Origin: Medicago truncatula
Lineage: Eukaryota; Streptophyta; Magnoliopsida; Fabales; Fabaceae
Assembly: GCF_003473485.1 (NCBI RefSeq)
Contig: NC_053042.1
Span: forward strand, 40,638,762 to 40,702,761
Length of the DNA stretch: 64,000 nt
Direction of reading: 5' to 3'
In this document: positions 35,353-48,582 of the stretch, one piece after another
Layout of the letters: each line of letters starts with the position of its first letter
How positions within the stretch are numbered: the stretch's first letter is position 1
Notes under the pieces: generated by a model
Databases searched by the model: none
Seen by the model: only the letters and a program-made list of their open reading frames with translations
Told to the model about the DNA's origin: nothing
Made by a program: the position numbers and the translations under genes

Positions 35353-37426
35353 TGTAACGTCCACTTTCGTTTAATTATTTATTTAATCGAGTTTAGGCAA
35401 TTATATTATATTTATATAATATATGTGTGAATTTTGTTGATTTGGATGATTTTGATGAGATTATGGGACTTATTTTATTGTTAAATAAAATAAAACTTGA
35501 AAATAAAATAAAATATTTAGTTGAGAGCTGTTTTGAGATTTTAGAGAGTTTTGGGGGAGAAAGTGAGATAAGATAAGATATTAAGAGGAGATATAAAAGA
35601 GAAAGACCTAGTTTTAGAAAAACAATTGCACGTACGACTGTTTTGGAAAAAGAAGGAAAACCAATAGAAGAGCAAGAGAGACCAAGAGAGGGCTGCGATT
35701 TTCTACACTATAAGGTAAGGGTGAGACTAATAATTCAGTAATATTGATTGCTATGATTCTGATGATTAATTGACAAAGTTAGGATTGAATTAGAAAAGTT
35801 TTGAAATTAGGTCAAATCCCTAAAATTGATGATCAAACGGTAAGAATTGTTTAGATTGATGTAGAAACTGTCCTATAACCTTAGAATATGTTTAGGATGA
35901 GTTATGGAACCGAAACTAGGATTTAAACCATGAGATTAGATGAAATTTTTGTAAAAACTGCATTCTGCCCGAGCCTATGTTCATCGCTCGCCACGCGAGC
36001 CAAAACCCCTCACCTCGCGAGTTACATGTCGTAGCTCGCCACATCGAGCAACCCTACTCGCCATAGCGAGCTTGACCAGAGAGCATGTCGAATTCTGAGT
36101 TTTTGACTTTTGAGTTGAACCTTAAATGCCTTTGAGTACCTTTAGGTGCCTATTAAAGATTAGAGGATGATTTAGAACAAGATTGAACCTGGAACAACCT
36201 TAGTTGGGAATCTGGCTTGTACTCGCCATGGCGAGCAGATGCTCTCGCCTCGCGAGCACTTCCAGAACTGAGTGCATTTGAGAAGTTTGAAACCTGAGTT
36301 GCTTGGATTGATTAGGAAAGGAACTTTAGGTACTAATGAGACCTATTTAAGATATTAAATGAGAACTGTGAAGCTTTTATGAAATGTTAAGTGATTATAT
36401 TGTGATTTATTTATTGATTGCATTTCTTGAATTATTATTGAATGATCAAGAAGTTGTTGAAAATGAATTTGATATTAAGCTGGTGATGTGATCTGATTAT
36501 GCTGCTATTGTTAATTAACTAAGTTGCATGAGTCTGAATAAGTTGATGATGAACTCCAAATTATTGGATGTATAAGTGATTTAATGATTAAGATGTTTTG
36601 TTGATAGAGTCCATGCATTAGCATACATTGAACTTTGTCCTCACCACAATTTGAGCTTTGTCCTCACCACGATTGGAGCTTTGTCCTCCCCACGATTAAA
36701 GTATATTAATACTATGATGACGATTGATACCACATGCATATAAGAGGTCTAAGTTGCATTGTCGCATTTGTCGAGTCTAAAGATGTTATGTTATAGATGA
36801 TGATTGAATGCTGTGATTACTTGATAATTGTTTATCAAAGATGCAATGATGATTAAGACTGTTTATGATGTTAATTATGATTTCGAATTATATTGATTAA
36901 TATTATTGTGTTATGAAATCTCACCTTTTCTGCTTGAAAATGTTGCTCTTCGTATGAGTAACTTGCAGGTGATCGTGCTTAGTGTGCAGTTTGCTGTCGT
37001 GAGTGGCCTTGCCTCACTGAGTCGTCTAGGTCGCTCTGATACGTAACGGGATGGGGTTATATGATATGCATGCTTCATTCTCTTACGTGAACAATTACGT
37101 TATTTTTATGATGTTGATTAACTGTTGAGATATTTTGATGGGGCCTACGTGCCAAAACGATTTATGGATTTTGAAATAATTTTCCGCTGCAATGTTTAAG
37201 TTATTTTGTTAAATTGTTATTTAACTGATTTAGATATTTTAATGGGGCCTACGTGCCAAAACGATTTATGGATTTCGAAATAATTTTCCGCTGCAATGTT
37301 TAAGTTATTTTGTTAAATTGTTATTTAACTGATTTAGATTATGTTTGAATGTGATATCCCGTTTATGTTGTTTGCTCTGATAAATGTTTAGAATTTTTTT
37401 TTATATTGAGAAAACGGGGTGTTACA
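35353..37426. mobile_element. Solo LTR, Ty3/gypsy type
   Basis: 2074 bp, opening TGTAACGTCC and closing GGGGTGTTACA, the inverted TGTAAC...GTTACA ends of a large group of legume gypsy (Tekay/Del-like) LTRs. The flanking 5-mers ggtgt (35348-35352) and gatgt (37427-37431) match at four of five positions, consistent with a target duplication. The interior carries the 'ctcgccatggcgagc' type of motif and a roughly 105-bp tandem duplication (about 37128-37232 and 37233-37337). There is no internal region, so it formed by LTR-LTR recombination. It is of moderate age and ends about 280 bp before the HUS1 start codon. Orientation cannot be fixed with certainty. Confidence 0.75.
37128..37337. repeat. 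105-bp tandem duplication inside the solo LTR
   Basis: Two nearly identical copies containing atggggcctacgtgccaaaa and ttttccgctgcaatgtttaa. They differ at only a few bases, suggesting a recent duplication within the LTR. Confidence 0.9.
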
Positions 37427-37707
37427 GATGTCACGTCAGCATAGATCGAGTCAAAATTGACATTGGACCAAACTACCACATATACAAAACTTAAGAGATT
37501 GTAGTTTTTTTTTTTTTTTTTTTTGAGGGCCAGAATCACAACTTTGAAAAAGTTAGGAGGTAAAACGGTTATTAAGCCAAAAACAAACTACCAAGGTAAA
37601 GGGAAGAAAAAAGGGAGCCAAAAAATTGAGTTTCCCTCTCTCAAAACCCAAATCAAACGAATCACAACATTTTCCTCTCACAAAATCTCAATCTCCACCA
37701 CCACACA

Positions 37708-40244
37708 ATGAAGTTCAAAGCGTTCATGACAGAAACCGGCGTAAACCTACTTGAGAAACGTTTCATCCCATCCCTAGAAAAAACCGCAAAAACCTGCCAT
37801 CTCTACTTCACAAAAACCCACACACTCTTCCTCCACAACCTCCTCAACGGCGACGGAATCCAATCCATCGCACAATTCACCAACCAACTCCTCTTCGACG
37901 ATTTCAAAATCTCTTCTCAAAACGACGACCGCATCGCTTTCCTTATTGATCTCTCTCTTCTTCTTCGCGCTCTTCGTAGTTCTGTTGCGGTTTGTTCTGA
38001 TTATTCTGCTGTTGTTCCTAATCGTCTTCAGATTAAGCTTGTTAAGAAAGTTAATCAGAATTGTACTGTTGCGATGCCGTTTTTGACTTTTGAAACGCGT
38101 GGTTTTAAATCTGCTGTTATTCAAGATATTCCTATTTCTAAACCTTTGTCTAGGGCTCAGGTTGTTGAACTTCAGAATGCGCTTGATATGGCTCAGGATA
38201 TTCCTCAAACGCTTATTCAGGTTATCATCATAATTAAGTCATTGTTTTTTGGAGTTCGATTTTCAATTAGGTCTGATTTATGTTGTATTTTGGTTTTGAA
38301 ATGTTAGTTAGTTGAAATTAGTGGATTTGAAGTTCACTATATATGAAGCACCGACACACACATGGATACTGGATATGACTTTGGCACGTCGACACCAGTG
38401 ATAATATGAGAAAATGAATTGATTGCATTTGCATGTAATCACACCTGTCAGTGTATTGTCGATGTCAGACAGTGGCACATGTCAGACACCGGACACACAT
38501 TCGATCAGAGGTGGTACTACATAGTTTAGTATAGAGTTCAATGGTGACTAATGTATGATATTTCATTGAAATTAGTGTATTTGAAATTAGCTATCAAATG
38601 CTATGAAGCACCAGCATAGACACCGTACACGACACGGACATTGGTAAAAAGTTTAAGAAATGAATTAATTGAACACTGTCAGTGTTGTTTCATTGTTGGA
38701 CACCGCGACATGCCTTCCATCACAAAGTGTCGGTGCTACAGAGTCTGATATAGTTTGATACGGACACCAGTGATAATTTGATAAAAAGGAAATCATTAAA
38801 TGGAATCTCAATCTCATGTATATGTGTCGTATCGGTGTCCTATACTGACGCGTGTTTAAGGCCAAACGTGCCTTTAAATCTGAAGTGTCTGTGATACATA
38901 GCTATAGAGTTCAATCGAGACAAATTTAGGTTGTTTTGACACCGCACATGCCCTAATTATGTGTTTGCTATCATGATAGAAAGTGTCAGAACTGATTATG
39001 CCTCTATCTAATGCCATGAAGAAGCAGTGACACAGACCTGAAAGTTAGATACGATGCCAACATTGATATGTAGACACGAGTAATAATTTCAGAAAAGTGG
39101 TCCTATGTAATTACACGTGTCTCTATTGGTTGTCGAACACTGACATGTGTCGGTTACTCATAAACACCTTCAATTAGAAATGTTGGTGTTACATAGATCA
39201 GATGTGATTTTAGGAATAGTAGTAATTTACATACAATTTTATTTTGAACTGAAAAATTTACATTCATTTTTGCATTAAAGTTGCTTTTAGAAAAATAATC
39301 ATCAAAACTTCAATCAGTGTTGCTGAGTCTGAAAGTCCAAGTTACTTAAAAAAGGAATAGAAATTGGAAGAATGTGATGTTTCGAGATATTTGTAGAAGA
39401 AAAGTAGTTGAAAGATCGAAGCACTATAAATAAACCGAGACAGAGAATATCTTTCCCCCTGCAGATTCTTTTTAGCATGGAATTCAATACTAACGGAATA
39501 CCAAATACACTCCTCAACAGACTAGAGTAGCTGAAAGAAGAGTGAAATGATTATGGATATGGTCAGATGGCTAAAGGTTTAAAAACTGCCTAAGGGATTT
39601 TAGGCTGAAAAAGTTGCTAGCTAGTAGTTACAGCTAGTAGTTAGTTTGTTTTCTGAGTGAGCATTGATTGCTGGTTAGATATTTTTTGGATATACGGGTT
39701 AGCCACTAGTAGCAAATTGTTTCAGGTTTTTACAGTCAGCTATAGTTGTTAGTTTAATTATTCAGTTATTTTGCTCAGTTAATTTTTACTTCCAATACAG
39801 GTGCCTGATTTGAATCAGTTGCTTAACTTAGTGGATCGGATGAAACATGTGGGTGATGCAGTGAATGTGTCCATAAGTAAGTACGGGGATTTGACAGTGC
39901 AGGTTTCAACCACATTGATCAGCCTTGGAGCTGAGTTTCGAAAGCTGTTGGTGATCGGCGAGCAAGCAAATGCCCCTGCTGAGGATCAAAATCTCAGTGC
40001 TCAGACGCGGTCCTCAAGGTCAATTTTGAGAGGAGATGCTCAATCGGTGCAGGTGAGTGTGAAGCACTTTGCAAAGAGTCTGCAGTGTCACTTGGCCAAA
40101 CCAGATTGTGCTTTCTATGGGATTGCTCCCCAGGGCAGTTGTTTGACAGTGATATTCCAATTCTTCATCCCCGGTACCCGTCAGACTGATAAATCAATCA
40201 GCTATCATTGCAGGCTTCCTATTCTTGACCCTGGTACTGGTTAA
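37708..40244 (+). CDS. HUS1: Checkpoint protein HUS1 (9-1-1 clamp subunit)
   Basis: Two exons: 37708-38220 and 39801-40244, giving 318 residues. HUS1 joins RAD9 and RAD1 in the ring-shaped 9-1-1 clamp, loaded at damaged DNA by RAD17-RFC to activate ATR signalling. The N-terminus MKFKAFMTETGVNLLEKRF, then LEKTAKTCHLYFT, and DIPISKPLSRAQVVELQ followed by VPDLNQLLNLVDRMK fit the HUS1 family (compare MKFRA..., AKTC, HDIPI in human). Later the sequence continues VNVSISKYGDLTVQVST and ends with FQFFIPGT. The intron (1580 bp) splits the protein between the two PCNA-like halves and joins CAG|GTG in phase 0. The length is slightly above the human protein (280). A solo LTR lies immediately upstream. 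Confidence 0.93.
38340..39190. repeat. Diverged GTGTC/GACAC repeats in HUS1 intron
   Basis: The intron holds about four degenerate copies of a dispersed element with motifs such as gacacatgtcagacaccgga, gtgtcggtgct and tttgaagtt..., at about 38340-38525, 38580-38780, 38780-38900 and 38990-39190. Single related fragments occur at about 49690-49735 (SDR gene intron) and 59378-59435 (EFR3-like pseudogene). The class is unknown. Confidence 0.6.
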
Positions 40245-42247
40245 AATTCAACACTCTATCGACCGTGTAAATTCTGTTTGTGATGAGCTTAGCAGTTTAT
40301 TTGGGGAAATGTCAAGTTAATAAACTAACTACTTGGCATGGTTTTAAATAGAAAATATCATATTAGTTTGATTTGTTTGCTGTACTTAAGGCCACATTTA
40401 TGTTACATCAGTATAACTTGTATGAGTAAGCGAATGCTACGGTCACAAACTTGGACCACATTAGAATTGTTTTTTGGAGGTGATCGCAGTTTTTATCGAG
40501 TTCGAGTTTGTCATTCACATCTCATGTCATTTGTCGGCACCAGGCTTGTGTTAGTATCTTGTTATGTTTGTTGCTGGGTTGCAATTGGATGTGGGGTCAT
40601 TGGGTGATGGAGCAATTTCTGTGGACTTTTGGTTTTATTGCTATTGCTTCCCATGTGTCTGAGGCGCGTGCATTGTGGCGTGGTGGGTTTTGGTTTTGTT
40701 AGTGTTTACTGTTTACTAGTTTGCAGACTAATGTTAGGTTAGGTGTAGTGAGGAATTGGGTACTACTGTATTCCTTTTTTTCTCTGATAGCCTACTTTGT
40801 TGTGCCTCTTAAGAAATTTGATTGCTATATAAGTTTATCACCCTCATGTTAAAAGTAAATCGATTAGTTCAAAATGAAAACCAGCTTAGGCTGCCCTCTC
40901 CTCCTTCTGTGAATGTTAAAAGAAATGACAACAATATATACTCTTGAGGTCTAGGTAGAACTCCTCTCGGTCAAATAACTACGTTAATATTTTTATTTTT
41001 TATTTTTTTATTTTTAATACAAACAGTTTTTAAATGACCAAAAAAATATTCAGGGATGACATTTTTACTAAACCAACCTTAATAACTATCTGTGTTTCCC
41101 ACAATCTTAGAGTGCAAATGAAGCTCCACCGATCTCCTTAGCTAACTTGTGCCCTTTGTTAGCATTCCATCCAAAGCTCTGCAACATAGGCAAAAGCAAA
41201 ACCCATTGATTTAGAGAAACCATATAAACTGAGAGGATCTTAACTCAAATTCAATGACCATTAGCTCCATGAAGGACACCACAACCAATCATGATTAAGC
41301 CACGCCATCAATGTTAACTCTATCCCATATATAAAAACATTTATAAACTAAAAAGAAACAATTTATAAATAATTTTCATAAAATGAACTGAAATAAAATA
41401 AATTGGATAAATAAAGTATAATGAATATTGTCCCTGTCAACATAGTTTAGTTGGCAGGGATAATATATTGTTATATGTAGAAGTTGAAGTTCGAACCTCA
41501 GACACCTCATTTATTCATCTTAAAAAGTGAATTTTAGTCATTATATTACTTGATAAAAAAAAAATATAGTTTCATTGAATTTGACTTAGTTGATAGGGAT
41601 ATTACGATATGCAATGGTTGGAGTTCGAAACTCAAAATCTCCGTTTATTCACCTCAACAAGATAGAATGACATGTATATTTCTAGCCACTATACTCTTCA
41701 CAAAAAAAGTAAAATTAAATAGTCATTTTTTCACCGGTAGTCATCTTCTTGTTTGGTCCCTATTTTATTTTTTTTGGTATTGTGGCCCCTATATATTTAT
41801 ACCATTATACAGCGACAATACAAAAGTAAATTACTAATTAACTATTTTTTAATTGTATATTTTTCTAGGCAAAATTACACTTAACAAATTAAAAAAAAAA
41901 AAATTAAATTGAAATTGAAATCTATGCCTAAAATAAAATATTAAATCATAGTAAAATGCACTTTTAATCTCTAACATTTAGAATAATACCAAAAAATAAA
42001 TAAATTTTTTAATTAATTAATTAATTTGTTTTTTAAAAGATTATTATTATGTTAATTGTTATGCTAGTTTCCCTCAAATTTATTAATTTGGGTAAAGGGG
42101 TTCAATCCACATCATCTTCCTCATGTTAAAAGGAAAAGAAAATGCGCGATATATATGATTTGAAGTGGAATAATTGACGATTCCCCACTGACACAGGGCA
42201 AGATAATTGTTTGCAGCAGAAACAGGTTAGGATTAAAGGAGAAAGCA
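40245..42247. other. HUS1 3'UTR, repeats, RING-gene promoter
   Basis: HUS1 3'UTR to about 40330 or further. At about 40858-40970 lies copy B of the repeat at 29905-30010. Two SINE-like copies occupy 41432-41710 (listed separately). The rest is AT-rich with no gene. Confidence 0.45.
41432..41710 (+). mobile_element. Two SINE-like copies in tandem
   Basis: Copies at about 41432-41566 and 41577-41710. Each has (a)tttagttggcaggga or cttagttgatagggat, then gttcgaac or gttcgaaac (resembling a tRNA-type B box), then ttattcacctt/atctt, and ends in an A run (aaaaaaaaa; aaaaaaag). This fits a tRNA-derived SINE family common in legumes; the family name is not known to me. The copies are strongly diverged. 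Confidence 0.5.
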
Positions 42248-44401
42248 ATGGAAAATGAATCATCGGCTCCCAATTCGCATGATTCCATCTGCCCAATCTG
42301 CCTTGGACCCTTCATTCAACCTTCCTACCTCGATCACTGTTTACACCAATTTTGCTTCAATTGCATTTTACGCTGGATCAAAGTTGTTTCTGGAAAACAC
42401 TACCATACTCCTCCACCTTCTTCTTCTGTTAAATGCCCCCTTTGTAAGGTTTGCTTATTTCTCTCTCTCCACCTTAGTTATATTAGTAATTTCATTTATC
42501 TATCATACTAATCTCTATGATTATGCAGACAGATAATTTTTCTATCATACATGGAGTAGATGGTACTTGCTTTCAACGCCATTATATAAATACCAATCTT
42601 CAAGATGATTGGTTTGTTTCACTATCACTTGCTTTTATTTTTAAACTATCTAGTACAAATTATTACAATCATTTTATAATTTGCACTTATATTTGTCCTT
42701 GCAGTTTTGTTTTGTCAAGAGCACACAGATATAGATTACAATGCTATTATACTCAACAAGGTTTTCTACTCTACCACCTTTCATTTAACTAATTTCTTAC
42801 TGTTGTCCGTGTCATTTGATTTGTATAGAATATTTGATATACTTTTAACTCTATGCTTTATTTTTACCTTTTTTGAGTAGGTTGCGTGGAAGATATATTC
42901 AATGTATTACAATATTGGAAATCTCGTAAGTATAATCAGCAAAACAACTGGCTTCAAACTTGGTTAAGACGGGAAATTCAAGCTCTTACCCAGGTTAGTT
43001 AATTTGTCAGATTAGTGGCTTGTTAGTGTATTCGCTTTCATGTCGGTGTAAATTGTTCACATCCTAACCAGTTATATACTATGTGGATTCACATCATGTT
43101 GCATTTTCTTGGGTCCTACTGTTTGCATGTGTCTAATTATTAGTGATTGCATTGTCCTTCATAACTAGTATCACCAATGTAGTCAAACACAAGATTTTAA
43201 GTAGGAGTGGCAGGCTGTTGAAAGATCATAAACATGAGGGTCTTAACACGATTTGTAAGACAGGGTCGTAACACGCACATAAAAATTATAATACATGAAC
43301 AAAATAACTTATAAGCAGCTCAAAAGACATATTCCATAGAAACAACTCCAATGGCCAGCCTAACTCGTTTCTTTTACACGATCCTGGTAGCAAACTCTCT
43401 ATCCTGACCACAAAATCTGCAAAAACAAACTTTTGTGAAATTGCAGCACGGTTGAGGAGCCATGGCACGTAAGATCATACAATCCTATGACCCAGCATTC
43501 GACCTTGACTACACTGAGTACCAAGGTTATTACTATCTTTTGATACAAAATTGAATCCAATTGATGTGAATTCCTAGCGTATATATATTTTGGATTTGAA
43601 TCTCATATTGAATCCTGATAAATCTCGATTCTTTACAATGAATCACTACCAAAAACTAGTTTACTGTAATCTGCCACTGTTTTTGTTGTTGTTGCCGTTG
43701 TATAGTCAACGACTTTTTATTTGTCATTTGATTTATGACTTGAATCTTAAATTGTTGAGATTCGTATATGATATGTAAGCTTATAATTTATCTTATCACT
43801 TGTTTTTACGAACAATATCATATTTTTATTAGTAATGTATCTTATAATTCATAATAAGATTCGATTCACAATATGGATCTCGATTTGTTAACCATGAATA
43901 CTACTTTTTCTTGACTCGTACTTCACTTTGCTTAATCTTTAGGAGGAGGATGTTGACATCATTGTGCACCATATATTTGGTGTGGTCAAAACATCATGGA
44001 CAGGGTAAGTTTCTTTATGCATTTTAAGTTGATATAATAGTATAAAATTATTTGAATATGAAAAAGAGTGATGTTCTTGTTGCTGTTAATTCTTATTCTC
44101 CATTAGAGAGCAGAAGTCTCACATAAAAGAACCTGAAAAGAAACAGGAGGAGTTCATGATGTCAGTCTCTGAAGCAGCTAGGCCTTTCCTGGGAGCAAGA
44201 ACCGACAGATTTGTGTATGAGATTCAACTATTTCTTGCTTCGGGATTGAATATTGAAGCTTATGATGCGGTTTATATTCAACGATTAGGATGGAGCTCAC
44301 CCGGGGAAAACACTGAAGTTTCTCAAAATGAGTTGGTTGATCGCACTACTGTGATTCCATACCTGTACATATTTGATGATGACTCTGATGGAACTGAGTA
44401 G
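42248..44401 (+). CDS. RING-finger protein, Topors-like E3 ligase
   Basis: Six exons: 42248-42448, 42529-42611, 42705-42760, 42881-42993, 43943-44004 and 44107-44401, giving 269 residues. A C3HC4 RING opens the protein (residues about 15-67): CPIC, then DHCLHQFCFNC, and after a long loop (HYHTPPPSSSVK) CPLCK. RING domains bind E2 enzymes and give ubiquitin (for Topors, also SUMO) ligase activity. The remaining exons give RAHRYRLQCYYTQQ, then DIFNVLQYWKSRK and NNWLQTWLRREIQALTQEED, a pattern found in plant Topors-like proteins. The C-terminus is acidic (YIFDDDSDGTE). All six junctions follow GT-AG and keep frame, though several exons are short, so minor exon errors are possible. The substrate is unknown. 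Confidence 0.85.
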
Positions 44402-45184
44402 ATTCCTTTTTGTTCTATTTTTCTCATTTGTTTGTTGTAATCCTCGAAAGGCGCGGTGGTAAATTTTACATATATGAAAGAGCGATATTATGGGTTAGGA
44501 TCCTCTCTAGTTACAGTACAGTTCCCTGTCCAAGGGCCTGAAGTTGTGAACATAAACTTTTAATGGGTTGGTATTATGTAGCAACAATTTTTACTGTCTT
44601 GATCTTATGGAGTTCTAAGTTCTAACAAGATTGCTGGAGGATTTATTTTCCGCTATTGAATATCAAAAGCCTGATTCTTTAAGCTTTTACCAGCTAGCTA
44701 ACAACATTTGTTTATACATCAATTTAGACTTTGGACTTATTTCAACTTCACAAAATTGGCTTATGAGATGAGAATTGACTTAAAACGGTTGGAACGTTAA
44801 ATGAATAAATTATATGTAAAAAATGCAATAAGAATAATAATATGGAGGAAAAAAGAAACGTAAGTGTTTGGAAAATGAAAATAGTGTAAATGAGTAAAAA
44901 GTTAAAATGAATGAAATAAAGAATAATATGGAAAAAAACGCAATATCTTTGTTGGATACACAGAAGGACAAAGCAATTGGAAGGTGACTGTGTCACTGAC
45001 TTTTGGATTGGCCAATCAAAAATTAGATGTTTGGCTATCCTCAAAACTCAATCATACGGGCAGTGAAATTTGTACTGAGAAGAGAAGCTCCTTAATCAAT
45101 CATTGTAAGTTTGTAACCCACAACACAAGTGAAGAGGCACTGCTGTTATCATCTGTGAGTGGTTGAAAACGTAATACAGTAGAC
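44402..45184. other. Intergenic, AMI1 upstream region
   Basis: About 0.8 kb between the RING gene and AMI1, both plus strand. No transposon ends or coding sequence recognised. Confidence 0.4.
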
Positions 45185-48100
45185 ATGGAAACAGCCTCAG
45201 ACTATGGAGCATTCATGGAGAAATTCATTTTACCACCAAATTCTTCTTCCCCTGATTTTCCTCTGAATTCACTCACCTTTGCAGTCAAAGACATGTAAGT
45301 TTCTTAAGATTTTCGGCATCAAAATTTTCCTGACCTCAAAGTTTACTTTTACTTCATTAACTCGGTGTATTTGAATCCATGTATATTGAACTTGATGAAA
45401 GTTTTGGTTTGCTTTTGTCAAACAGATTTGATGTGAAAGGGTATGTAGCTGGATTTGGAAATCCTGATTGGGCAAGGACTCATCAGGCTGCTACTTCTAC
45501 TGCTCCAACAGTTTTGGCTATCCTGAGTGCAGGTGCCACTTGTGTTGGTAAAACTGTCATGGATGAAATGGCTTACAGGTTCGGTTTTTTCTTTTTCTGT
45601 TGGTCAATTTTTTCACTCAGCCTAAAGAATGGTCAAGTTTTATAGTCTTTCTTTAAGCATTGTTATATAATTTTTTATTTTTATTACTGAGCATTATCTT
45701 CATGTTGTAAAGGACAGCTTTTATCTCTAAATGACATTTAATGTAAAACAAATGATGATTTATGCTCACTGTCATACTTATATAAATTCCGACTTGCTTG
45801 TCTAAATCAAGTTGGAAGTTGTACAACTAATTCTCACTGAAGAAGTAGGTTATGTTGAAAGGACAGGTTCTTCTAAATGTATTTGTCTCTGAATAATGCC
45901 ACTAAAAAGTATATCTAATCTTTAAATTTCTAAGTTAAAACTATGATTACCTTTGGATCTAATCACAAGGGTGGTGGATACCTCTATACTTGCTCATTTT
46001 ACTTATAAGCTTATCTGTAGGTATTCTTTATTAGGTAAAATATGAACCGAAGAGTAGTTGTATCTTTTGGCGTCGGGAATGTGCATATGTTAAAAATGGT
46101 ACTTCTGTTAATTGTATAACACGGTACTCTGCTCTGGCAGTATAAATGGAGAAAATATACACTATGGCACGCCTAGAAATCCTTGTGCAGAAGACCGAGT
46201 ACCTGGAGGATCTTCTAGTGGCTCTGCTGTTGCAGTTGGTGCAAAGCTTGTGGATTTCTCTCTAGGTCAGCAATTCATCCATTTCATTAGTTGTTTTGAG
46301 CACCACTCGGTTAATAATCAGAAGTATTATGTTTTTCCTTTAAATGTAGGAGACTCTTCTCCACCATGGGATTAATAATCTTTAGTTTTTGTTAAAATCA
46401 TAGGAACTGATACAGGAGGAAGTGTAAGAGTTCCTGCATCGTATTGTGGGATTTTCGGTTTTCGTCCTTCTCATGGCAGAATCTCCAAATCAGGAGTTGT
46501 TCCAATGGCACAGAGTTTTGATACTGTTGGTAATAATCCACAATTTTGGTGGCTCTATTAAATCTCTTTTTTTTGGGTGAATTCATTGTTCTAGAGGATA
46601 TGGAGAATGACAGTCACACTAACACAGTAACATTGACAGCTATATAATAGTACTTTTCATAAATTTTATTTTAAAACATAGAAGTATTGTTCCTAATGGC
46701 ATCAGTTTTATATATTTTCTTGAGGAATTTAAAATTTAATTTTCTGTTTCTCTTAAACTTCACAATGCTTGAGAGATTCTTTATTCAATCTGATGCTTTA
46801 AAACATGCATATATAGTAAATATATGCATTTTCCTTCGAAAATGTAGCTTTTCAAGTTGTTGAGCCCTTATTCTCTAGATTGATATTCTTATTCTCATAT
46901 TCACATCTAGGATGGTTTGCTAGGGATCCAAAGATTTTAAGTGCAGTTGGACATGTACTTTTGCAATCGCCACGCATCACACCCATTAGACCTACTCAAA
47001 TTATCATTGCAGAGGATTGTTTTCAGCTTTCAAGTGTTCCTTTCGATGTAGTTTCACGAATTGTCATCAAAGCAATACAGAAGTTATATGGAGGTAAATG
47101 CTTGATCATATGTTTTTCTATTAATATCAATTCAGTGTAAGTATATGTTATTTATAAAACAAAATTTGAATGTTTCATCTCCATAATGATGTTTGATATG
47201 TATTTGGAACGATTTATTTTACTGATAATTTTCGTTGCTGTATACACTACTGCAGATGGTTTATTAAGGTATGAATTCCTTGGTGAGTATGTGAAGGCCC
47301 AAGTTCCGGGTTTGAAGCATTTCATGAGTCAAGAGAAAACAGATCAAATATACAACATTCCATCACTGGCTGCACTTTCAAGTGCCATGCGATTGCTTCA
47401 GAGGTATAGCATACTACTCCATCCCTACCTTCAGCAAAGATGACTTTTATTCTTCTAGTGATTGTGGATGTTTCCTTTGGTTTAAATTTAAGTCCTTAAT
47501 TTTTTTACTATTTGTGACGTAGGTATGAATTTAAGAATAACCATGGTGAATGGATAAATGCAGTCAAACCTGAGTTAGGTCCGGGAATTTCAGAACGCGT
47601 ATCAGATGCCCTACGCACAACAGAGGAGAATATTGATATCTGTCGTTCTATAATAAGGGAGTTGCGTGACGCTCTTACTTCTCTTCTTGGGGTATTTTTC
47701 TCTCACACACACCTTAATCATGCAAAGAAGCAGATTTTTTGAATCCTCAAGACATACTGATAAACAACAGATTAACAAGATTTAACATATCATATTAGTT
47801 ATTCATTTTAGATGTAACCAAATCACTGCTCCTGATACAAATTCACTTTTTAGTCTTCAAATAAATTTCTAATATGCATGTTATTTTTCATAGATCAATC
47901 TCACTTTTGATGTATATATTTGAGTCACTTTTAGTTTACACATTTATTTCAATAAGTCTATTCATTTGTCAAATTAAAAATTACACCATACCTTTAATTT
48001 TTGGTATCTAGCACATATGCTTGGTTGTAACATACAATTCTGCATATGAAGATTGTAGTTTCACACAATGAATCTCCTTTATGCACCATTTTCACGATAA

Positions 48101-48582
48101 AAATTATAGTAGTTTTGTCATCAGTAAGTTAGTCATAGTATACCTTCTTCAAAAAGTTATCTTCATACTACTTATGAAGAATTTGAATCAACTATTCTTT
48201 GTCTTCAACTCATTCCAGTTTATGTGAAAATTTCAGGATTTCGGTGTTCTCATGATCCCCACGGTTCCAGGTCCTCCACCTAAACTACAAACAAATTCAT
48301 CTGACTTGGAAATTTTTCGCGCAAGGGCTTTTAGCCTTCTATCAATTGTTGGAGTTTCTGGATTTTGTCAGGTTGTTCCTATGTTTGTTTGTGAAACACT
48401 TCAGACTCCTATTTCTTCATTATTTAAGTATTGACCTTTTTTCTCACAACACTTTGCAGGTAAGCATACCACTAGGGATGTATAATGATCTCCCTGCATC
48501 AGTTTCTCTGGTGGCCAGGAATGGTGCAGATGAATTCTTGCTTCACCTTGTGGAGAGTATTTATGATAACATTGAAAAATAG
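45185..48582 (+). CDS. AMI1: Amidase 1 (indole-3-acetamide hydrolase type)
   Basis: Nine exons: 45185-45294, 45426-45578, 46141-46265, 46404-46529, 46911-47093, 47256-47403, 47523-47691, 48237-48371 and 48460-48582, giving 423 residues, close to the 425 of Arabidopsis AMI1 as I remember it. AMI1 converts indole-3-acetamide to auxin and hydrolyses other small amides. The amidase-signature catalytic triad is intact: Lys35 (LTFAVKDIFDVKG), the cis-Ser at about 112 ([14 protein letters not shown]) and the nucleophile Ser136 ([13 protein letters not shown]). Further AMI1-like stretches are [20 protein letters not shown] and [13 protein letters not shown]. Every junction keeps phase. The gene is convergent with the SDR gene (544 bp between stops). 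Cytosolic location is assumed from the family; there is no targeting peptide. Confidence 0.93.

Noticed and set aside
37523-37711. 62-codon frame upstream of HUS1
   Set aside because: Basic low-complexity peptide lying in the HUS1 leader; no similarity recognised and the HUS1 start is clear at 37708.
41432-41710. tRNA genes suggested by gttcgaac-type boxes
   Set aside because: No cloverleaf can be drawn. The boxes belong to SINE-like repeats ending in A runs.
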